Shown: positions 21,301-31,372, counted from the first letter of the stretch. The stretch is DNA of 64,000 bases from Angomonas deanei (GCA_903995115.1 LR877146.1:620001-684000); one strand, 5' to 3'. Notes: a model not told the origin generated them from the sequence alone. Numbers and translations are program-made.

Positions 21301-22104
21301 GACGATTACAAGGACTTGCACCAGTCGTTCGCCGCTATTTCCGGCCGGGAGGATCAGCTGGAGGTGAGGTGTGACGACGAGGACGAAGGTAAATCGAAGC
21401 ACAGCCAGTCGCACTTGGAGAGTTCCGGTGCCTTTGATCACAACCGCTCTTTTGCCGACCGCATGTTGGCGAAGCGGTACGAGGACGCGGCAGGCACACC
21501 GCCCCCACTCTCGGGTAACCCCTCCTTCGCCCTGGGTGGCACCTATCGTCACAACGCCAAGCTAGAGGAGGCGGACGCCACCCCCGCCGATATGTATCCC
21601 ATCACCCAAGAAACCCCAGAGATCGATATTTCTGTCGGACTGCGCAAACAGCAGGAGGAGGAGGAGGAACGGTCGAGCTTGGCGGCTTCCAAGAACCAAA
21701 GTTTTGTCTCGATGCGGCCGACCAAGTCCAAGTCGAAGCTGATTCAGGAATCACGCGGGTTCTCCTACGTGCCGCTCTACGCCGGGCCACAGTTCAGTTA
21801 CCGCGAAGATGAGTTGGGTTTACCGATCGATACCGACTTCACCGCCCTTGTCTCCATCCTGGCCAGCTGCAACAGTATTATCTGTGAGATCGAGTCGTCC
21901 ACCGGGTACAACAACACGATCAGCAGCTACAATAAGCAGATGCACGAGACGACGCTGATTCTCAAGCTGATTGACAAGGCGTCGGAGAAGCTGTCGGCCA
22001 CGCATATGAAGCACCGGAACAAGTATCACCCACTTCCCCCCAACTCCGGTGGTCGTACGAAGCTGGTAACACAACCCGATACCTGGGGTGACTGGAGATT
22101 TTAA
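18316..22104 (+). CDS. FUSC / aromatic-acid-exporter-like multi-pass membrane protein
   Basis: The protein is 1262 residues from ATG 18316 (MSTNEAHEP). An in-frame extension upstream is poly-Lys encoded by an A-run and is unlikely to be translated. Residues about 110-295 form a first block of membrane helices. Residues about 635-790 form a second block containing NRLAGNTLACAVGYLAY, which matches the R-x-x-G-(N/T)-x-x-G motif typical of the FUSC/ArAE/ALMT superfamily. The two blocks are separated by a charged Glu/Lys-rich cytoplasmic loop (about 400-560), and a soluble C-terminal half follows. Duplicated membrane blocks with a long loop are characteristic of fungal and protist FUSC proteins, which export or conduct organic anions. 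The substrate here is unknown. Confidence 0.7.
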   Translation: MSTNEAHEPTFVDDDKTSAEEDVEVQTPPRAKQRSTVTFDDNQKVNDIPQQDYSPEKPAAAAAPPPPAGMPEPIPPEFITFTKDVEGDSVGVKAFLEAFTNPMSYNAMRAAFRTVAFVSFPLLTIAIHPNTMFKLKFPAMLIAAVISSSTHRPSLGEQIGFHSWIWRSLIYCLVIGTVVNTWNLHKHIPAWYGIIAASIFCASLCSNGSIRRFMYLHVFVYLMQLRMYHTYFGRIPHNNAAFFVADHMIGSLLGQAALLFPYPVLVKKMVDMIMDKLFSGVAKMLMGMIMFLWSPDPHASSYFYNDKSPFDKIETVLSVMPALLWFSNWEPTEFLLRNNIRRLKLSLLRRIMALTYAAFSAGQSVVSSRREQADRVALQRIRMELFRQAHPKKSIADKQSNEDDDDPLGGTTKHREEENEEAKRKEEAAALRKNSADYAKAFAMSLFQTVGEIGKVDSKPKELLEKVSFDALDEKSRLMRRNLRMEQIQVFLKQKESIERKKEENARKRGEDSKSHSTAPQTANTHAPYGRHPSDAPLSSTVTSQDDMEAEEAEAIQQHQSVIDDAEVFIILSELFFHVIMSMIAGEIQTFKETMEDYKPSAGICSRVAHFFIIDPWVTFFRDAWYQISFCYPHNFRVIKDAIKMTCAYLSACAMNFEIWIPQGGLYFFGTTILIGLPQDEESLSMAVNRLAGNTLACAVGYLAYHNTKNLSEMLGCILPFQFFFFIFRNHAVFGQTFFYAAVISTAGMATATQTLELLVRVLASAYTVFAYYLCLSLVFPYSPVKILWNNRCKLSKAISETIDDAVATVEMNIEHDPNYDPNATDHNAYFHTDAIEMCSHLNLEVKLIDSIMHACEKWSPFAAGESVIRGIDKYPAGASHSLLCSEQRTVASVKLLVFGVQLLHRPRSVAPEPTLERLMNTSVSKFLHEFAGAVRLVEQDIIHSIQQSRKWSYPNHLRNVSYLSRMRPKLFSILFEIYVLLGNDLSHGTEQLKDDDYKDLHQSFAAISGREDQLEVRCDDEDEGKSKHSQSHLESSGAFDHNRSFADRMLAKRYEDAAGTPPPLSGNPSFALGGTYRHNAKLEEADATPADMYPITQETPEIDISVGLRKQQEEEEERSSLAASKNQSFVSMRPTKSKSKLIQESRGFSYVPLYAGPQFSYREDELGLPIDTDFTALVSILASCNSIICEIESSTGYNNTISSYNKQMHETTLILKLIDKASEKLSATHMKHRNKYHPLPPNSGGRTKLVTQPDTWGDWRF

Positions 22105-22426
22105 GTGGAGTATCCATCTTTTTAAAACGAGTAAAAACTCTTTTTTTTTTTTTGATATCGAACTGTTTTGTTGTTGTTTTTTAACTTTTTCTGACTTAAA
22201 AAATATCAAATTAACGCAATAAATAGAATATCTTGTCCTCTTTGTTGTAGTTTTGTTGTTTTTGGATAGCATATTGAACCATTTTTGTGGATAACAAGCG
22301 CAAGCTGGGAGTTTTATTTTTCTGACGTATTATCGATTCCTATATCATTATTTTCGCTTTCTCCCCTCTTTTCGTTCTTTTTTTTTGTTGTTGTTAAGGC
22401 ACACATCTATCCATTTTTTCAGAAAA
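22105..22426 (+). other. Intergenic region, pyrimidine-rich toward its 3' end
   Basis: No gene is seen. Pyrimidine-rich sequence at about 22345-22420 ends with candidate acceptor AGs at 22397-22398 and 22421-22422, the latter 5 nt before the ATG at 22427. Confidence 0.5.
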
Positions 22427-25034
22427 ATGAACTACGCCTTCCCAGCGATCACCGACGACACGGAAGGCATTCAGAAGTGGTTTCACCACATGTTAACACT
22501 GTTGAATCCATCGCACACGCCACACAAGCAAATCACTTCCCATTATTTGACAAGTGTGTTTCTCCCACACTGTCCACCGCCCCCGCCGTCTCTCTACGCG
22601 CGTTGGTCGGATGTTTTGTGGCGACGGCCGTCGGAGCCGTATCCGGTGTATCTTATTCGCTGTCTAGCGAGTCACGCCGCCCTCACCGGTATTGCGGAGT
22701 ACTTGGGGTTCGAGGAAGATCCTTCCGAGCAAGGAGACACACCTCTTCACAATCCTCACGAAGGTGCCTCTTCTTCTTCCAAGCGTGAATCTTCAAAATA
22801 AAGAAGAAGAAAACTTTTTGCAGCGTGGTGTGTTTATTGTGGCGTGTGTGCGGGCGGACTCTTGCACCGTCGGTCAGTCTGGTTGGGTCACCCATCCTTG
22901 TCAGCAGAGCCGCTGTCTACGACACCATAATAGTCCTAATTCCGATACCCTTCCGCTGCTGTACGGTGGGGAGGAGTGCCCTACCTGTGGTACTACGCTG
23001 CCTCGCACCCCTCGCTGGTGTAGCCGTTATGACTACGTGTTGGAACGTTTATTGGATGGCAAAAAAAATCCCGCCGTCACGTATAATGAGTCCATCGCCC
23101 TGCGTCAACCACACCAGACAGAAAAAGTGATGGAATTGGGGCGCGTGGTGGAGGTGTTTTATTATACGAGTCCGTCGGAACAGAATGAAACCATTTTTGT
23201 GATTCACAACGCAAGACGGTATCAACAAGGAAAGTTAGAAAATAATCTTGGAGACGGTTTGGCAGTGGATGTGCAATTTCTAAAAGAGTGTGGCGCTAAT
23301 GCTAACCGTATAGCGCCTTCCATCACCAACAACAATAATAATAATAATCCGTCAAACTATTTTTCCGTCCTTCACCACGCCAACCGCACGTTGGAAAGTT
23401 CCTTTCAGTTCTTTACACATCTTTCTTCGCTTTTGGCACCTTTTATCATTGGCCAAGAAAAGTGTAAACCGTTATTGCTTCTGTCTGTATTACACACTTT
23501 GTATCGTCGTCTCCGGCCTCCTGCCGAGGACGGTTGGGCACCACTGCATGTCTTACTGGTAGGGCCCGTCAAGGGCGGTAAAAGTAGTGTGTTGAACTTT
23601 CTTTCTTCCTTGTATGAGCTGCACGCGACGGTGGTGAGTCCAACGACCATTTCGTCCTATCCGCATTCGAAAAAAGGAAAACAGTTGGGAGAAGTGTTTC
23701 CGTCGATACGGCGGGAGAATGCCAACAATGTGCTCCTCGACGGCGGCGCGGCGCTGTGTTCGGCTTCTCTCCTCATCGATGGACTTTCCGCCCATCATCA
23801 CCACTCGTTTTATAGTTTACTGGAAATGATGGAAAATGGAAACTGCCACGTTAACAGTAATCCCAATCATAATAATAATTATAGTTTTTCTCGATTTAGG
23901 AGTACAGCGCAGGTGACGGCGACGGTGCAGGAGGAGGACCGTCCGACTCTCTCCGCCCTGCTACCTCACTTCTCCTTATTGTTGTCCCTCACGCCTATCC
24001 GCACATTGGGGGAGAGTCACCGCATGAGTGTAAGTGTCATCCGCTCCTCCGCTTCACGCGGTCGTAGCGGTAGCAGCAATGGCACTTTCTATAATGACGG
24101 CACCATCGTTAATTTGACTTTTGAGGTTTTATTTGCGATTATTGTACAAGCCTCGTCAAGTGATATTCTATCCTCCGTGTATGAGCAGTATGCCATTCCG
24201 CTGTATTATCTTGGTGTACTGGAGGAGCAGTCTTCCTGGCTGGGTGTAGCGGGCACGACTACCTCATCTTCTAAAAATAAGATTCCACCGCCAGCGGCGC
24301 TTCGAGGCGTGTCGGAGGACGATCCCATGGTGCGACGTTCTTTACCGTGTCAACCGTTTTTACAGTATACAAAACATTTACAAACTCTGAAGCAGTTATT
24401 TTTTGCTCGTTTGTTAATCGAAGATGCACAGACGGTACAGAGTTGGATCTCTGACCAGTACGATGAGAAAAGAGTATTTGCTATTGCAGAGGAAGTTTGG
24501 GGACATTATTATTATCACTTGACCGTCAGCCGAACCCAACAGGAAAATCTAATAGCAGAAGAGCAAAATATTAATAATAATAATGCAAGACCAATTGCAT
24601 TTCTTAACCCCACCACAAACAATCATAATAATAATAATGTGACTTACGGTGGTGTGATGCCACCGCCGTCGCTCCCACGGGAACACTCCTTTAACACCAG
24701 TGCTGCCGCCTTCCCGTCCTCCCTCTCCCCTTCTCCACAGCGTCAGACCACCGCGGCAATAGGGATGGCACAACTCGTACAACAGACCAATAATAATAAT
24801 AAAACAACCAATAAAAAAAGAAGTCGCAAAGACGGTATTTTGTTCTTTGTCGATTGTCTAAAACAGCATACAAAGATTAACAATCATAATCTCACGACAG
24901 CGGTGTTGAATCACTATTATGAACAGTGTGGTGGACTATCCCGGTTTCACTGTTCACTCGTTACATTAATGGACAAACTGCAGTTGGAGGGATTATTACT
25001 GAAACGGCCGGTGGGGTGGCAAGTCGTGTCGTGA
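22427..25034 (+). CDS. Degenerate MCM-like AAA+ protein, read across one frame break
   Basis: ATG 22427 opens a frame of 124 residues that stops at 22799-22801 (SSKRESSK). The next frame carries on directly as KEEENFLQRGVF and is open to 25034. That second frame has no ATG of its own near its start, and the 2608-nt span is 3n+1. The pieces read as one MCM-like protein of about 868 residues. Features in order: OB-fold strand RGVFIVACVRAD; a zinc-ribbon-like pair CQQSRC and CPTC; LLAPFIIGQEKCK matching the MCM start of the AAA+ domain; Walker A GPVKGGKS (23562-23585); a Walker B-like LLIDGLS lacking the usual Asp-Glu; LLPHFSLLLSL where MCMs have the SRFD arginine finger; and a C-terminal winged-helix-like region (about 24826-25020). 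ATPase activity is therefore doubtful. Asn tracts encoded by AAT/AAC interrupt the protein. The closest relatives may be divergent MCM8/MCM9-type proteins, but that is uncertain. Confidence 0.6.
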
Positions 25035-25244
25035 GCGTATAGAATAAGTGTTAGACATCACATTCCAGACTATCTTATTTTTATAAAAAAAAAAAACTGC
25101 TTCTGCTACATTTTCTTTTTTTTTTTTACGTCTTATTTTATTTTTTGTGTTGGAATATTTTTTATTCCAAAAAAAAACAAAAAATGATTTATTTATTTTT
25201 TTTTCATACAAATGAAACTTATTCCTTTCTCCTCTCTTTTTATT

Positions 25245-25256
25245 TCTATTTTTTAG
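25245..25256 (+). promoter_or_regulatory. Trans-splice acceptor deciding the start of the next gene
   Basis: A pyrimidine tract ends in TTTTAG with AG at 25255-25256, 14 nt before ATG 25271. An in-frame open stretch from 25145 lies upstream of this acceptor, so it should not be in the mRNA. Confidence 0.6.
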
Positions 25257-25270
25257 TACAAAAAAAAAAA

Positions 25271-26218
25271 ATGAGACGCCTTTCCGCTCCTCTGTTTTCA
25301 TTATGTTTATTTAGTGTTTCTCGTTGCTCTGAGAACCGTAAAAGTAGTTCTTTCCGTTTTTGCGGTACACAAAACTTTTCTAAAAACAATATTCACAGTA
25401 CAGAGGACGACGACGACTTTGAAAAAGATCTTTACATTTACAACCCTACCGAACATTTATCCCCAGAAGAAAAAGAAAGGGTAGAAAAAACAAATTTGTT
25501 TATTCGCCTATTACTCACGAATACGCGAGATCAACAGGAGTGGCGCGATATGCTGTCCGCGGCGCTGCGTCACGGAACTTGGAAGGAACACCACCTCTGG
25601 CGAGTTTTGCGTGGCGTAAAGTTATTAGCCTACAACACAAACGATAATCAACAAAATAGTCATTCCTCTAATGATAATTATTCTCATTATTACGCCAACT
25701 CCACCCCGACGCAACGTCTGCAGCGGGCGAGAGAAATTCTGTGTTATACGGTGGAAGAAGGACTGGTGGAGGAAACCAGACGAATTCAAAACAATCATAA
25801 AAATAATATTGAGATTTATCACCGTCCTGCGCCCGCCTTGGTACAACACTTGCTCACACTGTACTTGGAGGCAGCCAAGCACAAACAACAGAATGGTAAT
25901 AATCATAATAGTGGTATCCCCTTCGCCGATTACAAGGAGGTGTGGTCCCTCCTTGCGTGGATGGAGCGACACGGCTATCATGTCCAGTCCGACAAAGTGT
26001 TAGACGAATTGGAAACAATTATTGATTTTGACGAAAATAACAATAATAATAATAACAATAATGTGTCGTTGGCGGCACGACGAATGAATCGATTGGATTA
26101 TATTAAAGCGGAACGGAAACGTTTGTTGTTATCGGTGAATGAAGATGAACCGCAGAAGGAGGAAAATAAGCTGTCTGGTCGACGGTCTGCTCCTCGACCT
26201 CGCACAGACCCTCAGTGA
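25271..26218 (+). CDS. Hypothetical protein, probably mitochondrial
   Basis: The protein has 315 residues, starting at ATG 25271 just after an acceptor. The N-terminus (MRRLSAPLFSLCLFSVSR) is basic, Ser/Leu-rich and free of acidic residues, as expected of a mitochondrial presequence. The rest is hydrophilic and predicted largely helical, with no membrane segment. It contains motifs such as ALVQHLLTLYLEAAK and WSLLAWMERHGYHVQSDKVLDELE, whose pairing of helices recalls PPR or other alpha-solenoid organellar proteins. I cannot assign a family. A run of nine Asn near residue 260 is encoded by AAT/AAC repeats, like the tracts in the upstream gene. Confidence 0.65.
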   Translation: MRRLSAPLFSLCLFSVSRCSENRKSSSFRFCGTQNFSKNNIHSTEDDDDFEKDLYIYNPTEHLSPEEKERVEKTNLFIRLLLTNTRDQQEWRDMLSAALRHGTWKEHHLWRVLRGVKLLAYNTNDNQQNSHSSNDNYSHYYANSTPTQRLQRAREILCYTVEEGLVEETRRIQNNHKNNIEIYHRPAPALVQHLLTLYLEAAKHKQQNGNNHNSGIPFADYKEVWSLLAWMERHGYHVQSDKVLDELETIIDFDENNNNNNNNNVSLAARRMNRLDYIKAERKRLLLSVNEDEPQKEENKLSGRRSAPRPRTDPQ

Positions 26219-26495
26219 TACGTTCATACATTACTTTTTTTGTTTCTTTGTATTATTTTATTATATTATTATTATTTTTTGTGAGTTTTATTCATGTACT
26301 TTGCGACCGAATCAATTTCTATTTCTATTTCTCATATTTTCTTAAAAAGAGGGTAAAGTTACCGATAGTTTAGAGAGGTAATTTTACTTTTTTATTTTTT
26401 ATTTTCACTTTTTTTGCTTACTTTATTATTATCATTATTGCTTTTTTATATTCCTGACATATCGTGTCCACACAAACAAAAAAAATAAAAGAAGG

Positions 26496-27614
26496 ATGGT
26501 GAGCGGAACTTCCTTGGGTATCGGGCTAGGCGTCGCCCTCGGTGTCGTGGCCCTCATTGCCATTGTTCTCGTATTAGTGGGTATCTGCACGAGCAGTCGC
26601 CGTACCAACGACCTGGAGATGGAACTACAGCGGCGGCGGGAGACCCTCCGCGAACGGCAGCGGGCAGAACAGCAGCAGTGGCGTCAGCGACGACTACGGG
26701 ACGTGGTGCTAGTCCTGGTGGAGCGTGGAGAGGCGATCGAGGGGCTGTCCCTCGCCTTCCAGCTGCCAGGCCCCGGCAGGACCGAGGTGAGCGCCCGCCG
26801 ACAGCTGCGCAATGCCAAAAGCATGAGTGCCATTACCGCCTCCGATGCGCTGTACGATGAGGAAATACGAAAAGTGCTCGCCATGCCGCTAGACAAGTTG
26901 TTGGAGAATGGTCGCCCCCCGGACTGTGAAGAGGCCCCAGACATTATGAATCTTCTCCTACAAGGGAAAGAGGTGGAGGTAGCGTCGAGTAGTGACTCTG
27001 ACGAGTACACGACAGAGACCGATGAGGAAGACGATTCAGCTCCACTCCCAAATAGTAACGGAGGAGAGCACTCGGACCCTTCCGTCCGACCGGAAACACC
27101 AGCCACCTTTGTAGACAAAACAGAAGAGGCGGAAGATGAAAGCGACTTGACCTCAGCCGAACGCGCCCGCCGTCGGGTACAGCGAGAAAAGGAAGAACTA
27201 ATTATTCGCGAATTACATGCGGAGCAGAAAAATCGAAAACGACGACGACGCACGGCGGAAGAGGTGTATGGCCCTAGCGCCGCGTACACGTACAATGCTG
27301 AAAACGATATCTACAACGATGACATGGTGGGTTCACCGGTTCTCGTCCTCGATGCCAGTATCAACCCCAACAAGGAATCCAGCTCCAAGTTTAGTATCAT
27401 GTCCCCCTTCAAAAGTAAAAAAAATAGAGGCAATAGTAAAAGTGCGTTTGATGGGAAGACACCCCCGGTGTACGATCCCACCGGTGACAACGACGCCCTT
27501 TATCGTAGCGTCAACTCTCCCGTGAAACTAACGGCCTCTCCGAAAAAACGAAATAAAGGAAAACAGGAAAGTGCGCCTGGTGACACCGGGCAAAACTCTT
27601 CGGAGCCCTACTGA
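26496..27614 (+). CDS. Hypothetical protein with N-terminal membrane anchor
   Basis: The protein has 372 residues, ATG 26496 to TGA 27612-27614. Residues 4-31 form one hydrophobic helix (GIGLGVALGVVALIAIVLVLVG) with no cleavage-site pattern, so it is probably a signal anchor. An Arg/Gln/Glu-rich helix likely to form a coiled coil follows at about 35-70. The remainder is hydrophilic: an acidic Ser/Asp/Glu stretch near 165-180, a second basic helix around 220-255 ending in RKRRRR, and a Lys/Ser/Pro-rich tail. No family is recognised. The pattern suggests a membrane-anchored cytoplasmic scaffold, which is inference only. Third-position GC resembles that of the neighbouring genes. Confidence 0.7.
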   Translation: MVSGTSLGIGLGVALGVVALIAIVLVLVGICTSSRRTNDLEMELQRRRETLRERQRAEQQQWRQRRLRDVVLVLVERGEAIEGLSLAFQLPGPGRTEVSARRQLRNAKSMSAITASDALYDEEIRKVLAMPLDKLLENGRPPDCEEAPDIMNLLLQGKEVEVASSSDSDEYTTETDEEDDSAPLPNSNGGEHSDPSVRPETPATFVDKTEEAEDESDLTSAERARRRVQREKEELIIRELHAEQKNRKRRRRTAEEVYGPSAAYTYNAENDIYNDDMVGSPVLVLDASINPNKESSSKFSIMSPFKSKKNRGNSKSAFDGKTPPVYDPTGDNDALYRSVNSPVKLTASPKKRNKGKQESAPGDTGQNSSEPY

Positions 27615-28441
27615 AAGGTCGGCGGGGGGTCTGGCAACTACTCACCCACTTCACGAGAGTAACGCCAAACCAAAAATAAAAGGGGAATAAAAAAATGACG
27701 GGAGAAGAAAACAAAAATGGAAGTTACAAAAAATAAAATATTTTTTTTTTTTTCTACGCTTGTTTCTTTTTCTCCCGTTTTACTATGTTCCCTTAAATGA
27801 CCCCTTAGCGCCACCCCCACTTTTTTTAGTTGTTGTTGTTGTTTTATTACAAAGACAAAGTGCGTGTGTACTTTTTTTATAAAGCATTTGACAGCGTTCC
27901 CTCCTTTAAAAAAAGAGAAAAGTGATGATAAACAAATTTAAAAAAAAAAAACATTGTATAGATATTAGCGAGAGAGATTGTTTAACTTTACTTTCCTTTT
28001 TTAAAGTGGGATAAAAAAAACAAAATTACTTCAACTGTTCGAACATATGAAAACAAAAAAAAAAAAAAAATGAGCGACGTATTTTTTCCTATGCGAAACA
28101 GGAATCACACAAGAGTGTACTTCTCATTCAAACGGAGTTGAATTATGAGAAACAAAAAACACAAAAAAAACGATCTTTTTTTGTACAACATTTTAAATTT
28201 TCTTTTTTTTTTTTTTTTTGAACTATAACGATATACACTACCGCAATTCACTGTCTTTAAAAAAAAAAAAAAAACTTACGCCTGAGCGTTCTGTCCTTTT
28301 TGCCTGCCTCTACCGCTATCCATCACGTTTTTTCTCTCTTTTCTGTATTTTCAGTAGAATAAACTCTTTTTTTTTTATCATTATTTATTCGTATTTACGT
28401 ATCAAGCAAAAAAAAAAAATAAAGACAACATACCAACATCA
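27615..28441 (+). other. Long AT-rich intergenic region with homopolymer runs
   Basis: About 830 bp without a supported gene. It contains several A- and T-runs of 10-18 bases and a (TTG)n run near 27829-27842. It is longer than the other spacers in the cluster. Pyrimidine-rich sequence at about 28295-28350 followed by TTTTCAG is a candidate splice acceptor for the gene starting at 28442. Confidence 0.5.
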
Positions 28442-31372
28442 ATGCAGCCCTCCAATGATGAAGCGGTTACCAAAGCTATCCTTGATAAGCTGAAAGTCAC
28501 ACCCTTGCAAGGTTATTGGGATCCAAAAGTTGCCACGGAGATGCACAACATTTACGATGTGCGAACCGATATCGGAAGCGTTCTGCACGACCTCACCCAG
28601 GAGGTCTACACCCTTCGTATGAAAAACTTCAAAAACGATGTCAGTTTCATTAACCGTTATTTTAAGTGGAACACAGTCGTTTCCAACTTTTCCAGACGTT
28701 GTCAGGGGGCGGTGTCGAAGAACCCCGTCACGGCGACCCTCGTGTGGATCTCCGCCGCGGATCTGTACTTTGGAGAAAAGGTGCAGCGGGAATTGCATTC
28801 GATTCATTCGTCTATCGCACAGAAAGCACCAGCCCCTACCACCACCTACGCCAGTCTCTCCGGTCGTGAAAACGTAACCGATGCGAACCGATCCAATCGG
28901 AAAGATCCGGAGTGGATGAGGGATTCACTGGCCAAGGTAAATGACGCGGTGAAGGGTTTTATCTCGGACGAGATTTGTACCGCCGAGGCGTTCACGCGGG
29001 CACTTCGCATCACCCTTCATTGGCTCAAGTGCGACAAGGTGGCAAAGAAGATTCAAGTTATCTTTGACGGCAGCCATTGGAAGAGCACCAACGGCAATGA
29101 CGTGTCAGACGTCAATAAGACAGATGTGCTGGATAGTCCCGTCTGGTTGTATTACTTCCTCCTGCTGCTCCTGGGGGCGCAGCACCAGTGCAGCATTCAC
29201 CTCTCCCACGAGGGCGGCCCGGTCGCTTCTCTTCTCAGCATGGACGATCTCAAGGCCGTGATGGGTTTGCTGTCGGATGTGGTGGAGAAGACTTTTCGGT
29301 TGTCGCTTAGTTCCCTGAAATGGATGTATGTCAAATCCACCATCTCCACCAAGCTCCCTCGCTCCAGAATTGACGACCTCCTTCAACACCGCCGCGTCGA
29401 CGGCTTGCTCGACCTCCTGGTGAAGGATATTCCGAGGGAGATCCGCCTGCGCACGGAGCTGCTCTCGGACGGCGATCAGAAAGACAACACCAACGTCGTG
29501 AATGAGGTACGGACGATTGTCGTCACGGAAACGCTGTTGCAGAAGTCGGACAACAGTTCGGCGTACACGTTCGGTGAGGCAGGGAACGTCAAGGCGGGGG
29601 AATCAGTGTTGTTTCAGATACTGGTGGGTATCCTCGAGCCAGAGCTGCGCAAGCTGCTGCTGCTGACCTCGAAGGAGTGCCTCGAGGCGACGGCCCCAAC
29701 GGCAGCAGTCGCGGGCAAGGAGGAAGAAAACCCAGCCGACGAGGGAACAGAGGTGATTGAAAAGAATATGAACCAAGAGCAAAAACAATCCCTTTCGCTA
29801 CTGCACACGGTCGCCAAGGCACTGGAGGAGCTGGAGGTGGGCGGGGATGTCCCTCAGGCACTCTTCGAGGCCTGCAACTTCTGCAAAATGTCCCGCAATG
29901 TGCCTCTCACGAATGTGGGGTACATCTGCTTCACCGCCGCCGTCGACGCCGCGCTGCAGACGATTCTGTCGGACCTGCTGGAGTGGTGTCTAGAAGACCC
30001 GTCCGTGAAGTCTGAATTCTCACAGCTCTCCAAGTCGCTCTTCGGACAGTTGATGGCACGGGAGCCGTTCTACTACCTCCTCACCTCCGCCAGTATCCCT
30101 ATCCTGAAGGAAAGCAAGCCCAAGCTGTGCTCCCGGGTGCAGCAGCAACTGATCAGCGACTACCCCAGCGTGTCGACCTATTTCATCTACCCCGCCCTCA
30201 ACGCCATTCACAAGTACCTTGTGGATGCGGAGACAACCGGCAAGGAGGGAGCCCGTCCCAAGCGTGGTGGCGCGAAGGATGGTCCGCCGCCGGTGTATGA
30301 GCTGCGACACCGTAACGATCTCTACGCGGCGATTCGTATTTTCGGCCTGAGCAACCCTGAAAGCTACAATGACCTGAGCAACTACTATGTCACCATGCTG
30401 AAGGAGCGTCTGCTGTACCGTGTGCCCAACAAGGGTGGCGTCTCCGCCGCTGATCTGGACCATCGCAAGCAGACATACGAAAAAGTGGCGTACAACTACC
30501 TCAAGGCGTGCTGTGAGGACCTCGATATTACCGCCATGGTGAACCTCGTCAACAGCTTCGCCGTGAACCGGAGCATCGCCGGCAACAGCCAGCTGCAGCT
30601 CGAGACCCGCCTGCTGCACTACAAGACGTGGGGTTTGGGGGACGGGAAGGATCCCGGCGCCGCACTGCTTCAAGCCAACCACAGCGCCTCCGCCGACGCA
30701 CCGCTTCCAGTCCCGAAGGAGGTGGCGGATCTCCTCACCACCGCGCAGACGCGGTACTGTCAGGAGAACGCGGACTACAAGCTCCTCTGGCAGAATGACA
30801 ACACCTGCCGCTGTATCTTCATCGCCAGCTACCCCAAGCATCAGGTCAAGGTACACTGCACGTTTGCGGCGTGTCAGCTGTTCACCGCGATTGCATTGAA
30901 GCACAGTGAAGGGGTGTTGAAGTCCGAGCTGCTCGCACGGCGGAACCGCAGCGTGGACGGGAGCGAGAAGGAGACGAGGGTGATTGACAGTCTCCTCAAG
31001 CCTTTTGTCAAGAACGAGCTGCTGCTGGACGATGGGGAAAGGGTGCGTATTAACCTCGCCTTCCAGCCCAAGGCTGCCCAGGCCGGCATACCAGAATACA
31101 TTCTGTGGCCCATCTGTAAGCCGGAGCTGACCGTCCCCGACGCCGAAGAGGCGGCACAAATTTTGAAGAATCGTGTTGACAACGCGAAGGTGGTGATTGT
31201 GAAAATTTTGAAGTCGCAGCGTAGACTTCTCTTCAAGGATCTTATTCGCGAAATCATGGATTCACGCATGGTGTCTTCTAAGCGGGTGGCGAAGGAGGCT
31301 TTTGAGAAACTCATCGAACTGGACTATGTGGAGCGCGAAACGGACTCCGACTATGTTCAGTACAAGGCCTAA
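28442..31372 (+). CDS. Cullin-family protein (scaffold of a RING E3 ubiquitin ligase)
   Basis: The protein has 976 residues, longer than the 750-850 usual for cullins. The N-terminal two thirds are helical cullin-repeat-like. The C-terminal part has a cullin homology region: NDNTCRCIFIASYPKHQVKVHCTF in beta-rich form, LKSELLARRN, then the final winged-helix module ending in LDYVERETDSDYVQYKA. The segment VIVKILKSQRRLLFKDLI matches the neddylation motif IVRIMK-x-R-K, which makes Lys924 (codon at 31211-31213) the predicted NEDD8 acceptor. Cullins bridge substrate adaptors and an RBX RING protein in the cytosol and nucleus. The subtype cannot be told from sequence. A Glu/Asn-rich insertion at about 420-450 is lineage-specific. 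Confidence 0.8.
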   Translation: MQPSNDEAVTKAILDKLKVTPLQGYWDPKVATEMHNIYDVRTDIGSVLHDLTQEVYTLRMKNFKNDVSFINRYFKWNTVVSNFSRRCQGAVSKNPVTATLVWISAADLYFGEKVQRELHSIHSSIAQKAPAPTTTYASLSGRENVTDANRSNRKDPEWMRDSLAKVNDAVKGFISDEICTAEAFTRALRITLHWLKCDKVAKKIQVIFDGSHWKSTNGNDVSDVNKTDVLDSPVWLYYFLLLLLGAQHQCSIHLSHEGGPVASLLSMDDLKAVMGLLSDVVEKTFRLSLSSLKWMYVKSTISTKLPRSRIDDLLQHRRVDGLLDLLVKDIPREIRLRTELLSDGDQKDNTNVVNEVRTIVVTETLLQKSDNSSAYTFGEAGNVKAGESVLFQILVGILEPELRKLLLLTSKECLEATAPTAAVAGKEEENPADEGTEVIEKNMNQEQKQSLSLLHTVAKALEELEVGGDVPQALFEACNFCKMSRNVPLTNVGYICFTAAVDAALQTILSDLLEWCLEDPSVKSEFSQLSKSLFGQLMAREPFYYLLTSASIPILKESKPKLCSRVQQQLISDYPSVSTYFIYPALNAIHKYLVDAETTGKEGARPKRGGAKDGPPPVYELRHRNDLYAAIRIFGLSNPESYNDLSNYYVTMLKERLLYRVPNKGGVSAADLDHRKQTYEKVAYNYLKACCEDLDITAMVNLVNSFAVNRSIAGNSQLQLETRLLHYKTWGLGDGKDPGAALLQANHSASADAPLPVPKEVADLLTTAQTRYCQENADYKLLWQNDNTCRCIFIASYPKHQVKVHCTFAACQLFTAIALKHSEGVLKSELLARRNRSVDGSEKETRVIDSLLKPFVKNELLLDDGERVRINLAFQPKAAQAGIPEYILWPICKPELTVPDAEEAAQILKNRVDNAKVVIVKILKSQRRLLFKDLIREIMDSRMVSSKRVAKEAFEKLIELDYVERETDSDYVQYKA

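Noticed and set aside
22427-25034. Euplotes-style programmed +1 frameshifting at AAA-TAA as a general mechanism
   Set aside because: Only one of the five sites has this form. The dehydrogenase break is fixed by a conserved motif away from any stop, and the other sites share no common word.
25145-25270. N-terminal extension of the mitochondrial hypothetical protein
   Set aside because: It lies upstream of the splice acceptor at 25255-25256 and would encode Lys and Phe runs. The presequence-like start at 25271 fits better.
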